Assembly (NCBI GenBank): GCA_023423045.1
Contig: JAFAGA010000081.1
Coordinates: 1-27,858 of the forward strand
Reading direction: 5' to 3'
Source: Bacillota bacterium
GTDB taxonomy: Bacteria > Bacillota > Clostridia > Lachnospirales > Lachnospiraceae
DNA: 27,858 bases
Below the pieces are notes generated by a model, which saw nothing but the letters and a program-made list of their open reading frames with translations, did no database searches and was not told where the DNA came from. Positions 16,940-24,807 of the stretch are shown in pieces (the first letter of the stretch is position 1; each line of letters starts with the position of its first letter). The position numbers and the translations under genes are program-made.

Positions 16940-18601
16940 ATGAAAAGAGCAAAACGAGGGCTGGCATTATTTCTCACTTTCATTATGGCTGTGGGGTTAA
17001 TCGGCTGTGATAAGAAAGCGGAGGAAGGGAAAAAAGGGCCTGGAAACGAAGGTGTGGCCAGTACCGGGGAAAGTGTAACGGAAGGTCCAAAGGAAGAGGG
17101 CAGTGAGTTTCAGACTACCTATGGTTCTAAAAACTTTAATAATGTTACCATTACTGTTGAAGTATTTGACCGAAGCAATGCTCCGGAGGGAAGTACGGTT
17201 ATCGACAACAAATGGGTCGACTACATCAATGAGCATATGGGCAAGGTTGGAATTAAGGTAGAATTTGTGGCAGTTCCCAGATCCGAGGAGGTAAGCAAGC
17301 TTCAGCTTATGATGGCAGCAGGAACAGCTCCGGATCTGATGCTTTGCTATAATGCACCTGTAGTGGAGGGCTTCTTTAATGACGGGGGTACCGTCGACCT
17401 GGCACCCTATATTGACGCGGAGGATCAGGCTCAAAACCTGAAGGAATACATCGGAGAGGAATGCTTAAATATCGGGCGTAATGCAGATAATGCGCTGTGG
17501 GCGGTTCCTGCAAGGCGTTCTGTTACTGCGGAAACAAATTTATTCCTGCGTAAGGACTGGCTTGACAAGCTGGGAATGCAGGTTCCTACGACTGTGGATG
17601 AGCTGTATAATGTTCTTAAAGCCTTTAAGGAGAACAATCCGGATGGAAGAAAGGACGTGCTTGCAACCCGGTTCTATACCGGAATCAATGTTGTGGCATT
17701 CCCGTTCTTAAGCACCATCAATGATGCCAAGAGCTATAATATCAATTCCGGCTCCACAACGGACTTCCTTTATACCGATTCAGGTGCCGGCGAGTATTTC
17801 AGATGGTTGAATAAGCTCTATAATGAAGGGCTCATGGATCCGGAGTATTATGTGAGAACGGACCAGACCCTGAAAGAGGATTTTGTAAGCGGAAGATTAG
17901 GATGCTTTGAAGGAAATGTTAGTTATAATGTGGACAGTATGCGGGGAAGTCTGCTTCAGGCTCTGAAGCAAAATAATCCGGAAGCGGATGTTATCAGCAT
18001 TCCTCCCCTCAAAAATATTCATGACGGCCAAATCTATAATAAAGGTTATGCGATCAACGGAGCTTATGTATTCATACCACAGACCTGTAAAAATGTTGAG
18101 GCAGCGGTTACTTATCTTGACTGGCTGGCAACTGAAGAAGGAGGATTTACCCTTTTTCATGGCATGGAGGGCGAGCACTTTAACTATGACGAAGAAGGAG
18201 TTCCTGTGATCATCGATCCTGTCTATAACGGAACGGACAAAGATTGGATCCGCCATGACCTGTTCTTAATCGGAAACCAGGGTTACTATAAGACTCCGGA
18301 AGAGTTTGCGAAGGCAACCTCCAAGGAAGCGCCGGGGTTTGAGCAGTACGTAATTGATAACTATAATAATGCATCCGTAGGAATTGTACGTAATGAAGCA
18401 ACCTATACTTCCCCGATCTATACGGAGAAGAATACGGAAATCGGCTTGCTCAGCGACGAATATATCGTAAAGATAGTTACCTGTAAACCGGAAGAGTTTG
18501 ATACCATCCTGGCGGAGTTCCTGGCAAAGCTGAAAGGGGTCGGATATGATTCCATTATTGAGGATCGTACCGAGTACTTTAATGCGGTATATGACAAATA
18601 A
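16940..18601 (+). CDS. Extracellular sugar-binding lipoprotein
   Basis: A 553-residue LplA-like family 1 solute-binding protein. A lysine/arginine-rich signal peptide ends in the lipobox GLIGC with lipidated C23, followed by a low-complexity linker (about 24-60) and the two-lobed binding fold. Segments such as MMAAGTAPDLMLCYN and a tryptophan-containing C-terminal half match this family. It captures a sugar or oligosaccharide outside the cell and delivers it to the two permeases just upstream. The start at ATG 16940 follows AGGAGG; the frame extends 28 codons upstream into the previous gene but has no ribosome site there. The ligand cannot be read from the sequence; the large size suggests an oligosaccharide. 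Confidence 0.92.
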   Translation: MKRAKRGLALFLTFIMAVGLIGCDKKAEEGKKGPGNEGVASTGESVTEGPKEEGSEFQTTYGSKNFNNVTITVEVFDRSNAPEGSTVIDNKWVDYINEHMGKVGIKVEFVAVPRSEEVSKLQLMMAAGTAPDLMLCYNAPVVEGFFNDGGTVDLAPYIDAEDQAQNLKEYIGEECLNIGRNADNALWAVPARRSVTAETNLFLRKDWLDKLGMQVPTTVDELYNVLKAFKENNPDGRKDVLATRFYTGINVVAFPFLSTINDAKSYNINSGSTTDFLYTDSGAGEYFRWLNKLYNEGLMDPEYYVRTDQTLKEDFVSGRLGCFEGNVSYNVDSMRGSLLQALKQNNPEADVISIPPLKNIHDGQIYNKGYAINGAYVFIPQTCKNVEAAVTYLDWLATEEGGFTLFHGMEGEHFNYDEEGVPVIIDPVYNGTDKDWIRHDLFLIGNQGYYKTPEEFAKATSKEAPGFEQYVIDNYNNASVGIVRNEATYTSPIYTEKNTEIGLLSDEYIVKIVTCKPEEFDTILAEFLAKLKGVGYDSIIEDRTEYFNAVYDK

Positions 18602-18652
18602 TTAATGTAATAAATAAAGCGCACGGTAAACAGGAACAGAATGGAGAGCATT

Positions 18653-19501
18653 ATGCTGGAAAGTACAAAAATCTCAGGCTTTGCGGATGAAATAAGCCAT
18701 GACATCAAGGTACAGGTGCGGCTGTTAAAGAAGCTGGGAATTTCCTATCTGGAATTTCGCAGTGCCAATGGCAAAGGAGTTGCCGAATATACTCCGGAGG
18801 AAGCATACGCTATAAAGCGTTACCTGGATGAGAACGGGATTAAAGTCTCTGCCATCGGCTCCCCTGTAGGGAAAATTGGGATAACGGAGGATTTTGAACC
18901 CCATTTTAGAATGCTGCAAAAGGTAGTTAATATAGCGAAGATCATGGAAACACCATATATTCGCATCTTCAGTTTCTTTCCGCCCCAGGATAAGGATTTT
19001 ACAGGGTTTGAGGAAGAGGTACTTTCCCGCATCAAGCGGATGGCAGATTATGCGAGGCTTCAGAACGTAGTTCTGCTTCATGAAAATGAAAAGGATATCT
19101 ATGGGGAAAAGGCAGCTGCCTGCGCAAAACTGATGAAAGAGTTTTATGGAGAAAGCTTTCGCTGTACTTTTGACTTCGCTAATTTTGTGCAGTGTAAGCA
19201 GGATACCCGGGAAGCATATGAGCTCTTAAAGCCCTACATCGAGTATATCCATATCAAGGATGCAGTCTGGGAGGACGGAAAGGTAACCCCGGCTGGAAAA
19301 GGCGACGGCAGGATAGAAGAGATTTTAACCTTGCTCCATGCGTCCGGCTATCAGGGATTTTTAAGTCTGGAGCCGCATCTGTCTGAATTTGAAGGGCTAA
19401 AGCACCTGGAAAAAGATCCGGCAAAAAGGTCCCTGACCGATGGAGAGGCAGCCTTTGCCATGGCACATGAGGCGCTGATGAGAATATTGGAGAAAAACTG
19501 A
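18653..19501 (+). CDS. Sugar phosphate isomerase/epimerase (TIM barrel)
   Basis: A 282-residue protein of the AP-endonuclease-2-like barrel family. It opens ISGFADEISHDIKVQVRLLKKLGISYLEFR, then has LLHENEKDIYG (probable metal-binding E), CTFDFANFVQ and YIHIKDAVWEDGKVTPAGKGDGRI near the C-terminal metal site, all typical of the family. These enzymes isomerise or epimerise keto sugars, sugar phosphates or inositols; the exact substrate is unknown. It is the last gene of the transporter operon, so it probably acts on the imported sugar. Two starts four codons apart are possible (18641 and 18653); the second has GGAGAG four bases upstream. Confidence 0.87.
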   Translation: MLESTKISGFADEISHDIKVQVRLLKKLGISYLEFRSANGKGVAEYTPEEAYAIKRYLDENGIKVSAIGSPVGKIGITEDFEPHFRMLQKVVNIAKIMETPYIRIFSFFPPQDKDFTGFEEEVLSRIKRMADYARLQNVVLLHENEKDIYGEKAAACAKLMKEFYGESFRCTFDFANFVQCKQDTREAYELLKPYIEYIHIKDAVWEDGKVTPAGKGDGRIEEILTLLHASGYQGFLSLEPHLSEFEGLKHLEKDPAKRSLTDGEAAFAMAHEALMRILEKN

Positions 19502-19545
19502 AGCAGGCGAATTACAAGCAGATCAAAAGAACAGTTCAGATATCG

Positions 19546-19581
19546 AAAAGCCTTACCCCTAACATCATGGGTAAGGCTTTT
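19546..19581. terminator. Intrinsic terminator, transporter operon
   Basis: A perfect 13-bp stem AAAAGCCTTACCC/GGGTAAGGCTTTT with a 10-base loop CTAACATCAT. It can act in both directions, also serving the convergent GH2 gene. Compared with 11364-11399, one stem pair has changed from G-C to A-T with both sides altered. Confidence 0.88.
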
Positions 19582-19638
19582 CTGTGAATACGATTAGGTC
19601 AAGCGGAGAAGCTGCTGTCGTTTTGTCCCCAATCCCTT

Positions 19639-21375
19639 CTATCTCTCATTAATCTTCTTGATCTCTTCAATGTTTACTTTCGGTTCGCGGTTAATGGTAT
19701 AAAGGCCATTCACCTCCTGCTGGACGTCGGTAACCTGGGTATAACAGAAACCTGATACATAATCCAGAGATTTAAACGAGGAGGTGATGCTGTCAAAGCG
19801 TTCCAGGAAGTCAGCTTCACTAGCCACCTGTTTTCCATAGCCCCAGCCTTTCTCGGAGCTGAATGCGATACCGCCGTATTCACTGACGATTACCGGCTGT
19901 CCCTTATATTCATATCCGTTGGCAAAGGCATAGTGTGACTTGTTAAAAGGAATCTTGTTGTTTAGAATCTGTTCCTTGTCTTTATACCTGTTTAAGATCG
20001 GTCCGCCATATTCTTCATAGTCATGCAGCGTGATAATATCTGAGATCGTATGCTCCCAGCCATCATTAACAATAACCGGTCTCATCGGATCAAAGGCCTT
20101 GGTCAGATGATAGATTCCTTCCGTAAACTTCTGCTGCATTATATTATTATATATCTTCTCCACACCCCAGCTTTCATTAAAAGGTGTCCAGGTAATAATG
20201 CAGGGATGATTGTAATTTTGCTCTACGACATCCATCCATTCGGTTGTAAATGCTTTCATTCCATCATCCTGGAAGGAATATTCAGAAGCCATTTCAGACC
20301 AGACCAGCAATCCCTTTTTATCACACCAGTAAAGGAAGCGCTGATCCTCTGTCTTCTGATGCTTTCTTAAACCATTGTAGCCTGCCGCCATAATCAGATC
20401 GATATCCTTAAGGATTGCTTCCTCTGACGGAGGGGTCAGATGTGACTCCTCCCAATAGCCCTGGTCCAAAATCAGTCTTTGATATAAAGGCTTATTATTG
20501 AGCAGAACTTTATCTCCTGATATTGATATCTTTCTCATTCCGAAGTAGGATTTCACGCGGTCTTCGCTAACTCCCTCACCGGAAAGTGTAAATACAACAT
20601 CGTACAGCCTTGGTGAAGCCGGTGACCAGAGGACAAGACTCCAGGGGAGGGTTTCATTCACCAGATTGACGGTGAAGGATACATGGTCCCCATTGATCTG
20701 GACTTCAGTCTTTCGCACCGGCTGGTTGTCAATTGATATATCGCATCCAAGTACTTGATTGCTGCCCTGGCTGGCTCCTTTGATCTTTGCGGTAAAATGC
20801 ACCTCGCCACGATCAATATCAGGTGTTATCTTCACCTTCTCCAGGTAACATACAGGAACCTCTTCAAGCCATACTGTTTTCCAAATTCCTGTTGTCTGTA
20901 CATACCAGCATCCAAAGTTGTCCTTCTTCCAGCGCTGCTTACCCCTCGGCTGAGCTGTATTGCAGGTATCCTCAACGCGAACAGTTATATCATTTTCTCC
21001 GTTCAGGGCAAACTTGGTAATGTCTATGGTAAACGCAGCATACCCTCCGGAATGGGTTCCGGCAAAGCTGCCGTTGACCCAGACTTTTGTCAGGTAATCA
21101 GAACCCTCAAAGTTAATCAGAATACGCTTATCACTTTTCTTCTCCAGTGTAACCTTTCTGTTATACCAAACGAAGCTATGATGTGTCTGATCTTCAATGG
21201 TACTTAAGGGGGTTTCATAGGTGTAGGGAACGACTATCGTTTTCTCGGCAGGAAATTTTAAGAACCACTGCTGTGTCTCTCCGGCATCGTCATCGTCAAA
21301 AGCAAAATTCCATTCACCATTCAGATTGTACCAGTTTTCACGCTCAAATTGAGGTCTGGGGTATTCTCTCAGCAT
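19639..21375 (-). CDS. Glycoside hydrolase family 2 enzyme
   Basis: A 578-residue enzyme without signal peptide, so cytoplasmic. It has the GH2 order: sugar-binding jelly roll (LNGEWNFAFDDD, FEGSDYLTKVWVNGSFAGTHSGGY), an Ig-like domain, and a TIM barrel. The acid/base is E401 in WTPFNESWG and the nucleophile E499 in VSEYGG. The length is close to beta-glucuronidases and much shorter than LacZ. The specificity (beta-galactoside, beta-glucuronide, beta-mannoside or other) cannot be settled. The ATG at 21375 is preceded by AAGGAG with nine bases between. It is divergent from an ArsR-type regulator that is the likely controller. It works on sugars imported by other systems, perhaps the transporter encoded next door. 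Confidence 0.9.
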   Translation of the reverse strand: MLREYPRPQFERENWYNLNGEWNFAFDDDDAGETQQWFLKFPAEKTIVVPYTYETPLSTIEDQTHHSFVWYNRKVTLEKKSDKRILINFEGSDYLTKVWVNGSFAGTHSGGYAAFTIDITKFALNGENDITVRVEDTCNTAQPRGKQRWKKDNFGCWYVQTTGIWKTVWLEEVPVCYLEKVKITPDIDRGEVHFTAKIKGASQGSNQVLGCDISIDNQPVRKTEVQINGDHVSFTVNLVNETLPWSLVLWSPASPRLYDVVFTLSGEGVSEDRVKSYFGMRKISISGDKVLLNNKPLYQRLILDQGYWEESHLTPPSEEAILKDIDLIMAAGYNGLRKHQKTEDQRFLYWCDKKGLLVWSEMASEYSFQDDGMKAFTTEWMDVVEQNYNHPCIITWTPFNESWGVEKIYNNIMQQKFTEGIYHLTKAFDPMRPVIVNDGWEHTISDIITLHDYEEYGGPILNRYKDKEQILNNKIPFNKSHYAFANGYEYKGQPVIVSEYGGIAFSSEKGWGYGKQVASEADFLERFDSITSSFKSLDYVSGFCYTQVTDVQQEVNGLYTINREPKVNIEEIKKINER

Positions 21376-21690
21376 TTATTCATTCTCCTTTTCTTGTGCA
21401 AGTGCATTGCCGGTCATTATGCTATTATTTTTACATATTTTCTGTTGTAATAGTTTTTTTGTATTTAATACTCAAGTCCGGCAATATTGTTTTTACACTT
21501 TTTATGTTGTTACTATTTATCAGTCTCTCCAACTGATATTACTGAAATCATACATTATAAATAAATTTATGTCAACATGACGAAATGCCTTCCGATGGTA
21601 TTTTCTTATTAAATTTTTATTAATAAATAAGATATTTAAAAACATTTTTGATGTAATAACCCTTAGATACATTGTTTCTGTTCCTATTGA

Positions 21691-21719
21691 TTGATTTTAA
21701 ATGTTCCCAATGATACAAT
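21691..21719 (+). promoter_or_regulatory. Promoter of the ArsR-type regulator gene
   Basis: TTGATT, 17-base spacer, TACAAT. The predicted start (about 21726) falls on the first base of the palindrome at 21726-21756, giving a transcribed leader of about 200 bases. Confidence 0.55.
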
Positions 21720-21725
21720 ATTTAT

Positions 21726-21756
21726 ATTACAGGAACATAATGCGCGTTCCTGTAAT
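21726..21756. promoter_or_regulatory. Palindrome 1, candidate operator or leader hairpin
   Basis: Perfect 11-base arms ATTACAGGAAC and GTTCCTGTAAT around a 9-base spacer ATAATGCGC. It sits at the predicted transcription start of the ArsR-type gene. As DNA it could bind a repressor dimer; as RNA it would form a stable hairpin. Confidence 0.65.
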
Positions 21757-21766
21757 CGAGACGTAC

Positions 21767-21789
21767 GGCGCAAGAGCAGCGCCTTTTTT
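21767..21789 (+). terminator. Small terminator-like hairpin in the ArsR leader
   Basis: GGCGC, 7-base loop, GCGCC, then six T. The stem is only five pairs but all G-C, and the T-run follows at once. It lies between palindromes 1 and 2, as expected of an attenuator; no antiterminator was identified. Confidence 0.4.
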
Positions 21790-21822
21790 AGAAGATAAAA
21801 AATCAACTTCTGATAACTTTAT

Positions 21823-21853
21823 ATTACAGGAACATAATACGTGTTCCTGTAAT
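21823..21853. promoter_or_regulatory. Palindrome 2, candidate operator or leader hairpin
   Basis: Arms identical to palindrome 1 around a 9-base spacer ATAATACGT, starting 97 bases downstream of it. Both are followed by a weaker AGAAG/CTTCT dyad with a 12-base loop and by GATAACTT, so the two are tandem units. A third ATATTAC at 21893 begins an incomplete unit. Confidence 0.65.
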
Positions 21854-21926
21854 CGGAGTATGAGAAGCAGATTCACTTTCTTCTGATAACTTATATTACT
21901 ATATAGATGCATGGGAGTATAAAAGT

Positions 21927-22865
21927 ATGAAGCATGAATTGCAAATAAATTTATCAGATAGGGACAAGCTGGCTGATATCGGGAAAGCCCTTTCCTCACC
22001 GATCAGATTGGATATCATGTATTTTCTATCAGAGAAGCCAGCCATTATATCCGATGTTGCAGCTCATTTTGATATTCCGGCATCCAGTGCCGCACTGCAT
22101 ATCAAGACGCTGGAGAATGCCGGACTGATATCCGTGCAGCCGATTCCGGGATCAAAAGGAGCGCAAAAGCTTTGCGGAATGCTGGTATCCCGCATAGATA
22201 TCGATATGTTCCATAAGATACTTCCAAAAAATCTTCATATTCTCTTCCACGAAGAAATCCCCATCGGAGGATATTTCGATTACAAGGTATCTCCTCCTTG
22301 CGGGATCGTATCGGAAGTCAGCTATATTGGTACGGATGACACCGTTAACGGCTTTTTCAGCCCGGACCGTATGAAAGCACAGCTCATCTGGCTGTCACAA
22401 GGCGATCTCGAATATCGCTTTACAAATTCAGCATTGAAATCAAGTCCCGCCAACAAGGTGGAGTTTTCCTTTGAGCTTTGTTCAGAAGCCCTTGGATATA
22501 ACAATAATTGGCGTTCCGATGTCAGTGTATGGATGAACGGAACAGAAATAGGAATTATTGAATGTCTTGGAGATTACGGCGGAAAAAGAGGTAAGTTAAA
22601 CCCTTCCTGGTGGGGCGATGGCGCAACACAATATGGTGATTTGAAGAAGATATGGGTTACCGATAAGGGATGCTATATTGATGAGCGAAAGGTATCGGAT
22701 CATACGATCAAATCCTTGGGAATGGACAAGGATAGTTATATTTCCATGAAAATCGGTGTCAAGCCCGATGCTAAATATGTGGGTGGTTTTAATCTATTTG
22801 GCGAAAAATTTGGCGATTATCCGCAAAGTATTGTTATGGATGTTTGTGTTGAAGCGGAGCAGTAA
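21927..22865 (+). CDS. ArsR-type winged-helix regulator with large C-terminal domain
   Basis: A 312-residue protein, three times the length of a usual ArsR repressor. Residues about 12-85 form a winged helix (LADIGKALSSPIRLDIMYFLSEKPAIISDVAAHFDIPASSAALHIKTLENAGLI). The usual ArsR metal-binding Cys pair in the recognition helix is absent. Residues 100-312 form a domain I cannot assign, rich in aromatic and glycine residues (NPSWWGDGATQYGDL), compatible with sugar binding but not proof of it. It is transcribed divergently from the GH2 gene and preceded by two strong palindromes, so it probably regulates itself and that glycosidase. The start ATG 21927 has only a weak GGGAG nine bases upstream. 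Confidence 0.8.
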   Translation: MKHELQINLSDRDKLADIGKALSSPIRLDIMYFLSEKPAIISDVAAHFDIPASSAALHIKTLENAGLISVQPIPGSKGAQKLCGMLVSRIDIDMFHKILPKNLHILFHEEIPIGGYFDYKVSPPCGIVSEVSYIGTDDTVNGFFSPDRMKAQLIWLSQGDLEYRFTNSALKSSPANKVEFSFELCSEALGYNNNWRSDVSVWMNGTEIGIIECLGDYGGKRGKLNPSWWGDGATQYGDLKKIWVTDKGCYIDERKVSDHTIKSLGMDKDSYISMKIGVKPDAKYVGGFNLFGEKFGDYPQSIVMDVCVEAEQ

Positions 22866-23005
22866 AACCTGCCCAATTCCGATATTCAGGATGTGAGATA
22901 TTCTTTTAGTTAAATGAGTGGAAATCATTGCTGGAATATGTTAAAGTTAATTTGTTTGCTGTTTCTCGATGAAAAATTGACATAAAAACAAAGGAAGCGA
23001 TATAA

Positions 23006-24361
23006 ATGATATTTAAAAATCAAGATAAGGACATGTGTAACGGCCCCATATTTGGCAAAATGGTTCTTTTTGCTTTGCCCATCATGGCGATGAATATTCT
23101 TCAGCTGATGTTTAATGCGGCAGATATGGTTGTAGTCGGAAGATTTTCCGGTAAGGAGGCTCTGGCAGCAGTTGGTGCAACCGGTGCTATCATCAACCTG
23201 ATTGTAAACTTATTCATGGGGCTGTCGGTGGGAACCAGTGTCATTGTAGCCCAGGATTGCGGTGCTGGACGGTCGGATGCAGTCAGCAGGTCGGTACATA
23301 CTTCGATTGCCATAAGTATTATTGGCGGTATCCTTGTGATGGTGCTGGGTCTTTTTCTGTGCAACCCCTTATTAATTATGATGGGTACTCCTACGGATAT
23401 CATTGATTTATCTGCTCTGTATATGAGAATCTATTTCTTGGGTCTTCCTGCCAGTATGATATATAACTTTGGTGCTGCCATACTGCGTGCGGTCGGCGAC
23501 AGCCGTCGGCCTATGTATTTTTTGCTGGTATCCGGTATTGTAAATGTAATATTGAACCTGTTTTTTATCGCTGTATTACATATGAGTGTGGATGGTGTGG
23601 CTTGGGCAACGGTGATTTCTCAGTATCTGTCGATGGTCCTGGTGCTTTTATGTCTTATTCGTAATAAGGAGGAATCGCTTCGTCTGACACTTAAAAGGCT
23701 GCGCATCGACGGAAGAAAACTGAGGCAGATTATTCAAATTGGTCTGCCTGCCGGATTGCAGGGACTACTGTTCTCCATTTCCAATGTATTGATTCAATCA
23801 GCTGTTAATTCCTTTGGCTCTGCTATGGTGGCAGCCGGCACCGCGGCAGGAAATATCGAGGGATTTGTTGCTACCTCCATGAATGCCTATTATAATGCAG
23901 CCATAACCTTTACAGGGCAGAACATGGGAGCAAAAAAATATGACAGGATCGACAAGGTAGCAAAGATCTGTACGATACTGATCATTGTTACCTGGATTGT
24001 GCTGGGCGGGCTGACGATGTTATTCAGCAGACCTTTATTATCTATATTTACCTCAGATCCTGAGGTAATCAGGCTTGGCATGATCAGAATTAATGTCTTG
24101 ATGGCTGCGTACTTTACCTGTGGCATCATGAATGTATTTCCGGGCTTGACCCGTGGTATGGGATTCTCTGTATTACCGATGATTTGTACCCTGGTTGGAG
24201 CCTGTCTTATGCGTATCGTATGGCTGACCACCTTTTTTGCATGGTTCCCCACGGTATTCATGCTTTTTGCCTGCTATCCTATTACCTGGGCACTGGCGGG
24301 GATTGGTCAGGTGGCTAGTTTTTTCTATGCAAGGAAGAAGGTCAGGCAGCGTGTCGAATAG
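23006..24361 (+). CDS. MATE-family efflux transporter
   Basis: A 451-residue polytopic membrane protein with about 12 helices in two homologous halves. The opening FGKMVLFALPIMAMNILQLMFNAADMVVVGRFSGKEALAAVGATG and the second-half LPAGLQGLLFSISNVLIQSAVNSFGSAMVAAGTAAGNIEG are typical of the family. Members export drugs, toxins or metabolites using a sodium or proton gradient; the substrate is not predictable. ATG 23006 has AAAGGAAG eight bases upstream. It is monocistronic, ending at a strong terminator, with no visible link to the ArsR gene 140 bases before it. Confidence 0.93.
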   Translation: MIFKNQDKDMCNGPIFGKMVLFALPIMAMNILQLMFNAADMVVVGRFSGKEALAAVGATGAIINLIVNLFMGLSVGTSVIVAQDCGAGRSDAVSRSVHTSIAISIIGGILVMVLGLFLCNPLLIMMGTPTDIIDLSALYMRIYFLGLPASMIYNFGAAILRAVGDSRRPMYFLLVSGIVNVILNLFFIAVLHMSVDGVAWATVISQYLSMVLVLLCLIRNKEESLRLTLKRLRIDGRKLRQIIQIGLPAGLQGLLFSISNVLIQSAVNSFGSAMVAAGTAAGNIEGFVATSMNAYYNAAITFTGQNMGAKKYDRIDKVAKICTILIIVTWIVLGGLTMLFSRPLLSIFTSDPEVIRLGMIRINVLMAAYFTCGIMNVFPGLTRGMGFSVLPMICTLVGACLMRIVWLTTFFAWFPTVFMLFACYPITWALAGIGQVASFFYARKKVRQRVE

Positions 24362-24407
24362 AAAAATAGGTTTTCCTCCTGACTCACTTATATGAATCTG
24401 ATTAATC

Positions 24408-24451
24408 AAAAAATAGCAGTGGCACATATTTTTGTGCCACTGCTATTTTTT
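24408..24451. terminator. Bidirectional intrinsic terminator
   Basis: A perfect 19-bp stem AAAAAATAGCAGTGGCACA with its complement and a 6-base loop. The A-run and T-run serve both the MATE gene (plus) and the tRNA-Gly gene (minus). The strongest hairpin in the window. Confidence 0.93.
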
Positions 24452-24457
24452 GACGTA

Positions 24458-24528
24458 AGCGGATAACGGGAATCGAACCCGCATCTCAAGCTTGGGAAGC
24501 TCGCATTCTACCACTGAACCATATCCGC
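24458..24528 (-). tRNA. tRNA-Gly (anticodon CCC)
   Basis: Folds as a 71-base cloverleaf: acceptor GCGGATA/TATCCGC, D arm GTTC-AGTGGTA-GAAT (one G-T pair), anticodon stem CGAGC/GCTTG around loop TTCCCAA, T arm GCGGG-TTCGAAT-CCCGT, discriminator T. The anticodon CCC reads GGG glycine codons. The 3' CCA is not encoded and must be added. Confidence 0.95.
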
Positions 24529-24536
24529 ATAGTTCT

Positions 24537-24564
24537 ATTTTAGTACGGAACTGAAAAATGTCAA
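24537..24564 (-). promoter_or_regulatory. Promoter of tRNA-Gly
   Basis: Read on the minus strand: TTGACA, 16-base spacer, TAAAAT, ending eight bases before the tRNA. Consensus -35. Confidence 0.75.
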
Positions 24565-24590
24565 TATCCAGATTGAATTTTTAGATAAAA

Positions 24591-24697
24591 AGTTTAGATT
24601 AAAAGTTCCTAAACTGGAAATAATATTACTGCAATTAATATTTCAATTCAGGGGTTACCCATCCAGGACTTCTTAAAGTCCGGGATTCCTAAGAACC
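24591..24697. other. Structured non-coding segment upstream of the LytM gene
   Basis: Two dyads in an otherwise AT-rich gap of about 280 bases. AGTTTAG/CTAAACT (24591-24615), then a nested structure: GGTT (24653-24656) with AACC (24694-24697), ATCC (24661-24664) with GGAT (24683-24686), and inside it GGACTT-CTTA-AAGTCC (24666-24681). It could be an RNA element of the LytM gene's leader or a protein-binding site. It fits no RNA family I recognise. No clear promoter was found between it and the gene. Confidence 0.4.
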
Positions 24698-24807
24698 ATC
24701 CAAGGGCAGAATTTGTATATATTTGGTTGCAAAATAATTTAAACAGGCAAGTCTATGAGGTATAAATAAAATATTATCGGAGAAGACTATATTTTGAGGT
24801 GATAATA

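Larger units (their letters stand above)
21376..21926. other. Long divergent regulatory region between GH2 and ArsR genes
   Basis: 551 bases with no convincing gene and high AT content. On the GH2 side there is an imperfect 28-base direct repeat (21429-21456 and 21491-21518, both beginning TTTTACA and sharing TGTTGT) and a dyad TATCAGT/ACTGATA (21518-21538). The middle (about 21540-21680) is AT-rich without clear structure. On the ArsR side lie a promoter, two long palindromes and a small terminator-like hairpin, listed separately. A possible GH2 promoter on the minus strand is TTGAGT, 17 bases, TATTAC, inside this repeat area. Confidence 0.6.

Noticed and set aside
11294..19640. Mobile element bounded by the two similar terminators
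   Set aside because: No transposase, integrase, terminal inverted repeats or target duplications are visible; reported only as a repeat observation.
21724..21899. CRISPR-like array of repeats
   Set aside because: Only two full units of unequal length with internal palindromes and no spacer regularity or cas genes; better explained as operators or leader elements.
22977..23006. TTGACA-18-TATAAA promoter before the MATE gene
   Set aside because: The -10 overlaps the start codon, so transcription would begin after it, while AAAGGAAG strongly supports that start codon. Probably chance.
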